Of a stretch of 64,000 nucleotides of DNA, positions 28,431-36,318 are shown in pieces. Every line of letters begins with the position of its first letter. Positions within the stretch are counted from its first letter, which is position 1. Location of the stretch: NCBI RefSeq assembly GCF_000243275.1, contig NZ_CM001437.1:1968352-2032351 (forward strand), given 5' to 3'. A program made the translations under genes and the position numbers. The DNA comes from Myroides odoratus DSM 2801 (GTDB taxonomy: Bacteria; Bacteroidota; Bacteroidia; Flavobacteriales; Flavobacteriaceae). The notes under the pieces are model-generated. The model saw only the letters and a program-made list of their open reading frames with translations. It was not told the origin of the DNA and ran no database searches.

Positions 28431-29578
28431 TAAAACCAATCCAATATGATGCTGTCAACTGGGTCGATGGCATGAAAATTTCGAAGAAACACTTTGATGC
28501 ACAAACAAATTTTATTCTGGATGGACTTCGAGACGTTAGAGCAACGTTTAATCAGGTGTTTTCTTATGGGTTATTGCCTTTAGATGCTCAAAATCAAGGC
28601 ATGGATATCATGGAGGTGCGCGCAACCGTTTCAGGTGATGTGGAGTGTGTCATTAAAACATGTAAGGCCATTACACCTTCAGGATGCCGTGTGGAGGTTC
28701 GCGATTTTGACTTCAATGTGAGGTCTTTAATCCCTCTTGTAGGAAACGAATTAGAAAATCAAAAGCGCGCCTATTATGTGGTAGTCGCCATCAATCTGTT
28801 TGATAAAATTCCTTATGGTATGATGGATGTAGAGGAGACACCACCCCGTCATCCTACTACCAAACCAAAGTATCGAATAGAACTTAGACCAGTATCAGTG
28901 TATGATGTAAATAGCATGTACAGTGGTGGAGATTCTGTTATTATTGGTCAGGTAATAATCCAAGGAGAGATGATTCAAATGGAAGAGCATTATATTCCTC
29001 CTTGCACGAGTGTAAGCAGTCATCCATTCTTGCTGAAGCAGTACAACAAGGCAGCAAAAACATTGCCTTTATTGCAACAGTATGCAGTGAAAATTCTGCA
29101 AAAAGAGCACCATATTCAACAAAATACCAAGTTGGCAGGCAGTGTAAAATTGCTTTGCCAAGCGTTAATTCACGATATTGGATCTGTTTATTTTCACTTT
29201 AGAAATGTAGTTCCACATCTACCTCCCATTTATTTTATTGCGTGTTTTTCACAGCTAGCTACTCATTTGCATCAGGTGACACAAATACTTGCTCCAGCGG
29301 ATTTGGAAGAATTACTGAACTATATCGGTGAATGGAATGAAATAGCCCCTCATACTTTTTTAAGTCAGTTGACAAGAGTAACGGAAATCAAATATCAACA
29401 TACAGATTGTGCATCGCCTTTATCAGAAATTCAATTGATGCTCAGTTGTTTAGAAAAGGTATTCTTCAAGTTGAATGAATTGGATTATATCGGGCAACGC
29501 AAAGAGAACATCATTGTAAATGAGCTAGAGGTAACGCCGATTCCTAAAACTAATCGCGGTTGGAGTGTGTTAGATTAA
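28427..29578 (+). CDS. tssK: T6SS baseplate-membrane connector TssK
   Basis: A 383-residue protein whose N-terminus VNWVDGMKISKKHFDAQTNF is typical of TssK (other systems: VxWxEGMxLxPQHFQ). TssK trimers join the baseplate wedges to the membrane complex. The C-terminal helical part is shorter than in proteobacterial TssK (about 440 residues), as is common in T6SSiii. The start overlaps tssN. Confidence 0.88.
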   Translation: MIKPIQYDAVNWVDGMKISKKHFDAQTNFILDGLRDVRATFNQVFSYGLLPLDAQNQGMDIMEVRATVSGDVECVIKTCKAITPSGCRVEVRDFDFNVRSLIPLVGNELENQKRAYYVVVAINLFDKIPYGMMDVEETPPRHPTTKPKYRIELRPVSVYDVNSMYSGGDSVIIGQVIIQGEMIQMEEHYIPPCTSVSSHPFLLKQYNKAAKTLPLLQQYAVKILQKEHHIQQNTKLAGSVKLLCQALIHDIGSVYFHFRNVVPHLPPIYFIACFSQLATHLHQVTQILAPADLEELLNYIGEWNEIAPHTFLSQLTRVTEIKYQHTDCASPLSEIQLMLSCLEKVFFKLNELDYIGQRKENIIVNELEVTPIPKTNRGWSVLD

Positions 29579-29594
29579 AAACAAATACGGTGAG

Positions 29595-30245
29595 ATGCGG
29601 TTATTCAATCAATTGATAAAAGCAGTAAAGACTATTGCGGGATTTGTAGATGCTGTAACTGAACAGAAGGTAGAGGTTCAACAAGAACAATTCCACAAAA
29701 AAGGGAAACGAAGTAATGATGAAGCTAGTCTTACTAGCGCTCAACAACGTATTCTAGATAAGAAAAGAATTAGTATTAATTTATATAAAAACGAGACAAT
29801 GACGATGTTTAATTATGGTGTCGGTGGCAACGAAATCAAAGTGGATGCTAATGAAGCTATCCAGGAAATTCAAGGAAATAAAAGTCTATTGGTAGCCAAA
29901 CTGACAACGGAGGATGCTATATCTCCAGAAATAGTAACGGGATTGAAAACAGTAGAAGAGGTGTTTAATTATTATTCACCTCGGATCGAAATGGAACACA
30001 ATACTCCCGAGGGAGAAACGGTAAAAGAAGAATTTCGATTCAAAAATCTAGGAGACTTTACGCCTAAAAAAATGATTGAAAATTCCCCTTTTTTAAAAGG
30101 ACTAAAAGTGGATGAAGAGCAGTATAACAAGCTTGTAAAACAATTGCGAGTGAATAAAGTACTCCGAAAATTAGTAGAGGATAAAGTTGCAAAAAAAGAG
30201 CTTGCAGCTACTTTAAGAACGATAGCGAAAGAGTTAGAACAGTAA
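29595..30245 (+). CDS. tssB: T6SS sheath small subunit TssB
   Basis: A 216-residue sheath subunit, homologous to VipA. The middle contains SLLVAKLTTEDAISPEIVTG and EEFRFKNLGDFTPKKMIENS, where the last is a clear version of the TssB motif (LxFxSMxDFxPxxV). About 60 residues of charged, Q/K-rich sequence precede the core. It interlocks with TssC to form the contractile sheath. It is followed after 10 nt by tssC. Confidence 0.87.
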   Translation: MRLFNQLIKAVKTIAGFVDAVTEQKVEVQQEQFHKKGKRSNDEASLTSAQQRILDKKRISINLYKNETMTMFNYGVGGNEIKVDANEAIQEIQGNKSLLVAKLTTEDAISPEIVTGLKTVEEVFNYYSPRIEMEHNTPEGETVKEEFRFKNLGDFTPKKMIENSPFLKGLKVDEEQYNKLVKQLRVNKVLRKLVEDKVAKKELAATLRTIAKELEQ

Positions 30246-30255
30246 AAGAAAGAGA

Positions 30256-31608
30256 ATGGCAAAAGTAAATCAAGAATTACAAGCAATCCCTAATGAATTT
30301 CAAGATAGAAATTCGGATGTAGTCGGGGTTGATTTAGAAAAATTTGGGGGTTTTGGGTTTATCGAAACTGTGGTTGATGGTATGGCAAATATGAATCCAG
30401 AACGAAAGGCTCGAAAACAAATTTTTCTTACTGATTCGAGTAAAAAAGAAGAACGCGAGGATTTGTTGAAAAACATTAAACTTTGGTTGGAATTATTGGA
30501 GTCTGAAGAGTCTACAGAAGCGCTTATTGAACGATGCAAGAAAAAATCAAATCAAGCAGTAATTAGCTTGAAAAACAATCTAAAACAAGCGTTGAATCAA
30601 TGCAGACCCTTAGAGGTTAATTATCGAACAATTGCACAGTTTTATAAAAACACTGAGTTAGATAAAGTCGATAATGTACACATTATCAATGCCTCTATGG
30701 AACAAGTAACAGATTTAGATAATCCTGTATTCATGAATTACATAGCGGAAGAGTTCAAGCTGTATTACGATCGATTAGATTTACGCGATAATTATTCTTT
30801 ACTGTCTATCCCCGGATATATGGGATCCAATAGGGTAGTTGATAAATGGGCGAGAATTTGTAATGAAAACAAAGTAATGCTTTTGACAGATTTCGCCAAT
30901 TTGGATAAACCAGATGATGTGGTAGATTTATTTCACTCGGCTAATTTAACGAGTGCTGACATACACAAAAGTAATGTTATTATGACGTGTAATTGGTTAG
31001 TTGGACGCGGACGCGCTGAAGAAGTTGGAGAAGAAGAGGATGTATTCATAGCTCCTTCTACTTCGCTGACAGGAAAAATTCACAAAACACTAATGTCACA
31101 AGTGGCAGCTGGGAAAAAGCATGGAGGAATTAACGAAGTTGATGCCGTTAAATTTGAATTGAAAAAGAGTGAGATTTCTCAATTGGAAAAAATGGGACTT
31201 GTTCCCATGGTCAATGAGTATGGAAAGATCATGGCATTTTCTGCTAAAACGCTATTTGATGGAGATAATATTGGACTCCAAACGTATTCTGTTGTGCGTG
31301 TTTTCGATTATGTTACTAAAGTGTTGTTGGATTTTTTAAATCGCCGTGCTTTTGAAAATTGGAGTGCAAAAAATGAAGATGATTTACGCAAGCAAATTGT
31401 CGTTTTCTTAGATGGAATTAAGGGAGCAGATAAGTTGATTGAAAAATTTAAAATCGTGCGTTTTGAGCAAGATAAACACCAAAAAGATCGAGTGTGGTTA
31501 GATATTCGATTAACGCCTTATTTTCCTGCTAAAAGCTTTGTAATTAAATTAGATGGCCATAAAGGGGATGACGGAAATGATTGGGAAGCTGAATATGTAC
31601 AAGAATAA
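30256..31608 (+). CDS. tssC: T6SS sheath large subunit TssC
   Basis: A 450-residue sheath subunit, the VipB equivalent of Bacteroidetes. By position, size and C-terminal half (YSVVRVFDYVTKVLLDFLNR, followed by VRFEQDKHQKDRVWLDIRLT and FPAKSFVIKLDG) it fits the family. TssBC forms the six-start helical sheath that contracts to drive the Hcp tube out, and TssH later disassembles it. It is the last gene of the 12-gene structural operon; a terminator follows. Confidence 0.87.
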   Translation: MAKVNQELQAIPNEFQDRNSDVVGVDLEKFGGFGFIETVVDGMANMNPERKARKQIFLTDSSKKEEREDLLKNIKLWLELLESEESTEALIERCKKKSNQAVISLKNNLKQALNQCRPLEVNYRTIAQFYKNTELDKVDNVHIINASMEQVTDLDNPVFMNYIAEEFKLYYDRLDLRDNYSLLSIPGYMGSNRVVDKWARICNENKVMLLTDFANLDKPDDVVDLFHSANLTSADIHKSNVIMTCNWLVGRGRAEEVGEEEDVFIAPSTSLTGKIHKTLMSQVAAGKKHGGINEVDAVKFELKKSEISQLEKMGLVPMVNEYGKIMAFSAKTLFDGDNIGLQTYSVVRVFDYVTKVLLDFLNRRAFENWSAKNEDDLRKQIVVFLDGIKGADKLIEKFKIVRFEQDKHQKDRVWLDIRLTPYFPAKSFVIKLDGHKGDDGNDWEAEYVQE

Positions 31609-31621
31609 ATTGCTGTTTTTG

Positions 31622-31656
31622 GGCCAGTAGTCTTTTAAAGGGCTGCTGGCTTTTTT
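31622..31656 (+). terminator. Rho-independent terminator after tssC
   Basis: Stem GCCAGTAG / CTGCTGGC (one G-T pair) with a 12-nt loop, then a six-T run, 13 nt after the tssC stop codon. It separates the structural operon from hcp. Confidence 0.85.
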
Positions 31657-31922
31657 GTGTATACAAAAGGAAATCTTCTATTTTTTTGTATGAAGGTTCA
31701 AATGGCCTAGCGTTGATTGTATATTTTTCAATAGAGATTCTTTTATTTTTGAAAAACGACGTTGAAAAATAGAAATTTTTGATATTTAAATAAAACTATA
31801 ATAATTGATGTTTTTTTGATTAAAATAGTTGAATATGTTCTTTTTAACTCTTTTTTTACAGTAAAAACCCTCTTATTTGTAGGAATACGCATAGAATGTG
31901 ACGCGCTAAAACGATTAGTTTT

Positions 31923-31930
31923 TAAGTTTG
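31923..31930 (+). promoter_or_regulatory. Candidate -7 element of hcp (TAAGTTTG)
   Basis: An exact TAnnTTTG match 28 nt before the hcp ATG. No good -33 TTG at the usual distance. It would allow hcp to be expressed at a higher level than the upstream operon. Confidence 0.55.
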
Positions 31931-31958
31931 ATACAGTAATAATTTAAAACTAATATGT

Positions 31959-32366
31959 ATGGCAGAAAACAATTCAAGAGCCGTTTTAAAATTTAATGGA
32001 GGTGATGCACAAAAGGTATTGAACCTTAAATATGGAGTGTCTCGTTCAGTAGACGTTTCAGGTCGTGTCGCATCAGACCCTTCGAATGCATTGATTACTA
32101 TTACCGTAGAGGCAACAGATAAATCTGATGTCTTAGAAAGTTTACTAAACGGGAAGTACAAGCCAACAACAGGAGAAATTATCTTCAACAAATCCCATGA
32201 GGAAGGAACGTTAATCTCCTTGAAATGGACAAATGGTTATGTGATTCAACATCATGTAGATTTTGATGCAATTAATGCAAATGCGATGTACATCACTTTT
32301 GTTGTAAGTGCAGAGCAAATTGATTATGGAAATTCAGCGTATCAAGGTACTTGGCCAACGGCTTAA
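31959..32366 (+). CDS. tssD: T6SS tube protein TssD (Hcp)
   Basis: A 135-residue Hcp of the Bacteroidetes type: it starts AENNSRAVLKFNGGDAQKV and contains VEATDKSDVLESLLNGKYKPTTG-like sequence (residues about 50-70), the DUF-type Hcp core common in this phylum. Hexameric rings of it stack into the expelled tube and can carry small effectors in the lumen. It has no extension, so it is a plain structural Hcp rather than an Hcp-effector fusion. It has its own promoter region and is followed by vgrG after 265 bp. Confidence 0.92.
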   Translation: MAENNSRAVLKFNGGDAQKVLNLKYGVSRSVDVSGRVASDPSNALITITVEATDKSDVLESLLNGKYKPTTGEIIFNKSHEEGTLISLKWTNGYVIQHHVDFDAINANAMYITFVVSAEQIDYGNSAYQGTWPTA

Positions 32367-32631
32367 TCCTCATGTAAAAGTAGATTAAGTATTGTTTTTC
32401 TATAACCCAGAGTGAGTAAGAGTCTAGTTTACAAATCGCTTTCCAAAAGTAAGGTTTACTTAATATTATCGCTTTGTGTACTCGACTTCTGCTTATTCTG
32501 GGTTTTTTATAAAGTGAGGCAATCTCTTTCTAGAATCTGCTTTTATTCCAAAGAGAGGTTATCTCTTTTAAATGATATAGAACATTATTTTTTATTAACC
32601 ATAACCACCGGTTTATTAAACCATTTAGCCT

Positions 32632-34602
32632 ATGACAACTAAAACTTTATTTGATGAACAAGAGCTAAATCAAACCAAACAAGAAACAGCCTATTTAAAT
32701 CAATTGCACAATACCCATACCAACGTTCAGAGTAATGCTCAAGTAATAGCGGATCATTTACCCCTTGGTGTTAATCCTCTAGTGGATATTAGAATTGTAA
32801 TTGAAGGTTTTGAATGTAAAGGATTTAAAGAGTTTAAGCTGCAACAAAATGTGAAAGACCACCATACGTTTTTCTTAACCTTACCTCACCATGCCTTAGG
32901 AGAAAGTGAAACTTATCGCATGGAACAAACACAAGACCTATTGGGAAAACGAATCGTAGCGCGTTTTACTTACAAATATGGTGGACCAGAAAAACCAGAA
33001 CGGGATTTTATAGGCATCATTACTGAAGTCAGTTTTGAGCAATCTAGAGGAAATCGAGGAGATATTATTCTTACTGGATATAGCCCAACAATTTTATTGG
33101 ATCGTGCCCCTCATATTCAAAGTTTTGGTGGTAAGGATCCCATTTCGTTATCCGCTATTGTCCATCAATTACTAGAAGAGGGATATACACAAAAAGGAAA
33201 ATATAATTATTTGATTCAGTCTCAAAAACAAGGGACACTTTCTTATAGTTGTCAGTATAATGAAACAGCCTACAATTATTTAGCGCGTATGGCTGAAGCA
33301 TATGGAGAACAGTTTTTTTATGATGGAGAAATATTGCATTTCGGTGATGTTCCGCGAATCGAAGCTCCAATTGCTTTAGTTTATGGACGAGATGTTGAAC
33401 AAATAAAAGTTTGTATGGCGGCGCAGCATGTCAATCGAGAGTTGTATGGATACAATAGTTTGGACCATGAACGACTAAGCGCTATTGGCGATACAAATCT
33501 ACAAGTTAGAGGAACGTTAGCTCAACATGCATATGAGCAATCACAACGTGTGTTTACAGCTCCATCTGTACAAGTAGCTCCGGTGAATGCCCTTACAAAT
33601 CAAGATATTACACAAGCACAAAAGGGATTGATTGGTCGGGTGGGAATGAATGTCTTTACTATTTCTGGAACAACAACCATTCCCTTCTTATACCCAGGAT
33701 GTATCATTGAACTTAGTATGTTTCACTCAAAAGAAAGAGAACATCACTTTTTTACTAAATTGATGATTACCCATATTTCACATGAGGTTGATGCATTAGG
33801 CACATACAAAGGTTATTTTGAGGCTGTTGATGCTGAAACAGGCAGTATTCCAAAGGGAACGTATCAAAATCCCCTAGTGGAACAACAAATAGCGACAGTT
33901 ATAAATAATACAGATCCGCAAAATAAAGGTCGTGTACAAGTGCGTTTCGATTGGCAAAATACAGACCTCAACACGGATTTTATACGCGTTATGGCTCCAG
34001 ATGCAGGAAGTAGTGCTACAGTAGATACCAATCGCGGTTTTGTCGCTATCCCCGAAGTGGGTGACCAGGTATTAATTGGATTTATGAATCAACACCCCGA
34101 TCAGCCTTTTGTTATGGGAGGGCTATTTCACGGACAAATAGCTCAAGGAGGAGGAAAAGAAAATAGCATGAAAAGCTGGAGTACAAAAAGTGGTCATATT
34201 ATCGAGCTTGATGATCAGGGAGGTATAAAAATAATAGATAAAACAAAGAATGTGATTCAACTGGATGGAGCGGGCAGAATAGATGTGCAGAGCTCGAAAT
34301 CCATCGTATTACAAGCAGGAAAGTCAAGTTTAATACTGGAAGAAAATGGGAAAATATTTTTGCAAGGTGTAGAACTAAGCCTAAAAGGGGAGATAATTTC
34401 CAATGCAGCCAATCAGAAGTTAGTAGCACAAAGTGGCGATGCTGTTTTAACCTTAGATGCAGAGGAGAATGAAGCTGTTTTAAGCGCAAAATCATCCACA
34501 GTAAATGGATCAAGTACAGCGACAGTGAATGGAGGTCTAGATGCCAAATTAACGGCTAGTGGAACCGCTTCCATTGAAGGGGCTATCGTCAAATTAAATT
34601 AA
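32632..34602 (+). CDS. vgrG: T6SS spike protein TssI (VgrG)
   Basis: A 656-residue VgrG. The gp27-like part (to about residue 420) includes VLGESETYRME- and NYLARMAEAYGEQFFYD-type segments; the gp5 OB-fold follows with DPQNKGRVQVRFDWQNTD and PEVGDQVLIGFMNQHPDQP; the last ~130 residues form the repetitive beta-helix (GHIIELDDQGG, IDVQSSKSIVLQAG). There is no extra C-terminal catalytic domain, so effectors must be carried by partner proteins, presumably the PAAR-like Rhs protein encoded three genes downstream. It trimerises at the tube tip. Confidence 0.93.
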   Translation: MTTKTLFDEQELNQTKQETAYLNQLHNTHTNVQSNAQVIADHLPLGVNPLVDIRIVIEGFECKGFKEFKLQQNVKDHHTFFLTLPHHALGESETYRMEQTQDLLGKRIVARFTYKYGGPEKPERDFIGIITEVSFEQSRGNRGDIILTGYSPTILLDRAPHIQSFGGKDPISLSAIVHQLLEEGYTQKGKYNYLIQSQKQGTLSYSCQYNETAYNYLARMAEAYGEQFFYDGEILHFGDVPRIEAPIALVYGRDVEQIKVCMAAQHVNRELYGYNSLDHERLSAIGDTNLQVRGTLAQHAYEQSQRVFTAPSVQVAPVNALTNQDITQAQKGLIGRVGMNVFTISGTTTIPFLYPGCIIELSMFHSKEREHHFFTKLMITHISHEVDALGTYKGYFEAVDAETGSIPKGTYQNPLVEQQIATVINNTDPQNKGRVQVRFDWQNTDLNTDFIRVMAPDAGSSATVDTNRGFVAIPEVGDQVLIGFMNQHPDQPFVMGGLFHGQIAQGGGKENSMKSWSTKSGHIIELDDQGGIKIIDKTKNVIQLDGAGRIDVQSSKSIVLQAGKSSLILEENGKIFLQGVELSLKGEIISNAANQKLVAQSGDAVLTLDAEENEAVLSAKSSTVNGSSTATVNGGLDAKLTASGTASIEGAIVKLN

Positions 34603-34607
34603 ACAAA

Positions 34608-35948
34608 ATGGAAAGTAATCCGATACAGCAGCGAATAGAAGAATTGGAAATGAAATATGTCGAACTTCGATATACACAAACGTATAAGTATCTCATCTTA
34701 CGGACACCACAAGATGAGCGGGAAATGGTAGAGGCATTTTATGATCATATGTTAGGAATAGAGAATGAGATTGAGGATGTTGTGCTGGTGTTTCAATCGC
34801 CACTTTACGAAAAGAAAACCTATAGTATGGCCTTAATTGAGGAGCTATTTTCTTTGGTGTTTCTATGGAATTTTTCAGAAAAGCCCAGCTGTATAGCGGA
34901 TAATTATGTGGATTGGGAAATGGATAGGAGTTTGGAGTCAGAGAAGAATGTTGCAGCGCTATTTGTGGCTAATCTTAATGCCTTTTGTGAGGCGGTTGAA
35001 CTAGAAGAGCACGCTAATATAGTCTGTGTTTTGGATTATCAAAACAGGGAGGGTAAGCTGATGCTTCAGTGGTTAAAAGATTTAGCTCAATTGGAGTTGC
35101 ATCCTAGAGTTAATCTTCTTCTTGCTGATACATTTGAGCAGCCTCTATTTAATGCGCTGAAAGATTACGCTCCAAAGTCAACACAAATTTTAGTACATCA
35201 ATTCGAATTAGATCAAGCAATCAAAGAGCTGGCAGCTATGGGAGATCCTGAAGCTCCGGACACGAAGTTCAGGTATCATATGGTGCAGTTATTTGAAGCC
35301 ATCAATAAAAAAAGAGAAAAAGATATTGAAAAACACGCTGCCATCTGCTTGCAGGTTGCTGAACAAAATAAAACAGCAGATGCGAACTGGTATGTACAAC
35401 AGATGGTGATATACAGTGCGTTATCAACCTTTGAGTTTGGCAAAAAACAGTTTAAACAAGCGGTAAATTATATTAATCAAGGACTCGATATTTTACAAGA
35501 AATACGAGAGGTATTGCCTGATGATTTCGTCTACCGTTTATTGGGACAGGGGTTGTTGTTCCGAGGTAATCTCTATCTTTTTTTAAAACAATATGAAGAG
35601 GCAAAAGATGATTTTATAAAAGGGGAAACCTATTTTGAAAATTGTTTGGATTATTTGATGCAAATAGAGGCTTTGAGGTCTATCGCTGAAACGGCTAAGA
35701 AAATTGGGGATAAAAAGTTGAGGTATGAAGCGTTGAATAAGGGAGTTCGCTTGGGAGGTAACCTCAACGATACTTTGGCTCAATCGTCCTCTTATGCTTT
35801 GTTAGTGAAAGATGTTTTAGATGCAAAATACAATTCATTTGTTTCGGATAAAGAATTAGATACCATCATCAAGCCTTTGTTAGGAGAACAATGGCGAACA
35901 AAATATAAAAGTGTGAAGAGTATACTCGTAAATAAAGAGATAAAATGA
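34608..35948 (+). CDS. TPR-containing protein of unknown function in the vgrG-rhs module
   Basis: A 446-residue soluble protein starting 5 nt after vgrG. The C-terminal half has TPR-like helices (ALSTFEFGKKQFKQAVNYIN at about 270-295, GNLYLFLKQYEEAKDDF at about 322-340, ALRSIAETAKKIGDKKLRYE at about 354-373). The N-terminal ~220 residues may form an alpha/beta fold, but no Walker A is visible. I do not recognise a named family. Its place between the spike gene and the PAAR-Rhs gene makes it a candidate chaperone or adaptor that loads the effector onto VgrG; this is inference from context. Confidence 0.75.
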   Translation: MESNPIQQRIEELEMKYVELRYTQTYKYLILRTPQDEREMVEAFYDHMLGIENEIEDVVLVFQSPLYEKKTYSMALIEELFSLVFLWNFSEKPSCIADNYVDWEMDRSLESEKNVAALFVANLNAFCEAVELEEHANIVCVLDYQNREGKLMLQWLKDLAQLELHPRVNLLLADTFEQPLFNALKDYAPKSTQILVHQFELDQAIKELAAMGDPEAPDTKFRYHMVQLFEAINKKREKDIEKHAAICLQVAEQNKTADANWYVQQMVIYSALSTFEFGKKQFKQAVNYINQGLDILQEIREVLPDDFVYRLLGQGLLFRGNLYLFLKQYEEAKDDFIKGETYFENCLDYLMQIEALRSIAETAKKIGDKKLRYEALNKGVRLGGNLNDTLAQSSSYALLVKDVLDAKYNSFVSDKELDTIIKPLLGEQWRTKYKSVKSILVNKEIK

Positions 35949-36244
35949 GAACAAAAAATAAGGATTGGTTGGTTGAATTCTTTCTGATATTTCCTGAATT
36001 GCCCGGTATACTGCTGCTGCTGATTGGTTTACTTATTCGGTATGCAGCAATCAAAGGGAATGCTTGGACGTATGATACAGGGGGACCCGGAATCTTTAGC
36101 AATATTACGTGGATAAAGAATACGTTTGGAGAGGCTGTAGCTCAGCGGCTAAACTTGTTTATTGCTTGGGGAATCATATTGATGGGAATTGCCTTAATCT
36201 CTTTGGGGGTGTGGCTGAGAATCGCTAGTATGAACAGTAAATAA
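35945..36244 (+). CDS. Small two-TM membrane protein in the vgrG-rhs module
   Basis: A 99-residue protein with two hydrophobic helices, LPGILLLLIGLLIRYAA (about residues 19-35) and FIAWGIILMGIALISLGVWL (about 72-91), separated by a polar loop with TGGPGIFSN. Its start overlaps the stop of the TPR gene by 4 nt (ATGA), so the two are translationally coupled. I recognise no family. It could be an immunity protein for a membrane-acting part of an effector or a partner of the TPR protein; neither can be shown from sequence. Confidence 0.68.
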   Translation: MRTKNKDWLVEFFLIFPELPGILLLLIGLLIRYAAIKGNAWTYDTGGPGIFSNITWIKNTFGEAVAQRLNLFIAWGIILMGIALISLGVWLRIASMNSK

Positions 36245-36318
36245 GTAGAGAAGCTTCATTAGAAGTATGGAGGGAAAAAAGTCATAGGTATTGTTGTTGC
36301 AAAAAAAGAATAATCATT

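Larger units (their letters stand above)
31609..31958. other. Intergenic region between tssC and hcp
   Basis: A 350-bp AT-rich gap with a terminator at its left end (31622-31656) and two TAnnTTTG elements, TATTTTTG at 31744-31751 and TAAGTTTG at 31923-31930. The second is 28 nt before the hcp start and is the better promoter candidate. No ORF or RNA gene was recognised. Confidence 0.6.

Noticed and set aside
32412..32642. 76-codon reading frame between hcp and vgrG
   Set aside because: It starts with GTG, overlaps the vgrG start, has no family resemblance and a low-complexity composition; the region is more likely the leader of vgrG.
34199..34513. Minus-strand reading frame within vgrG
   Set aside because: It is a leucine/histidine-rich shadow of the repetitive beta-helix coding region.
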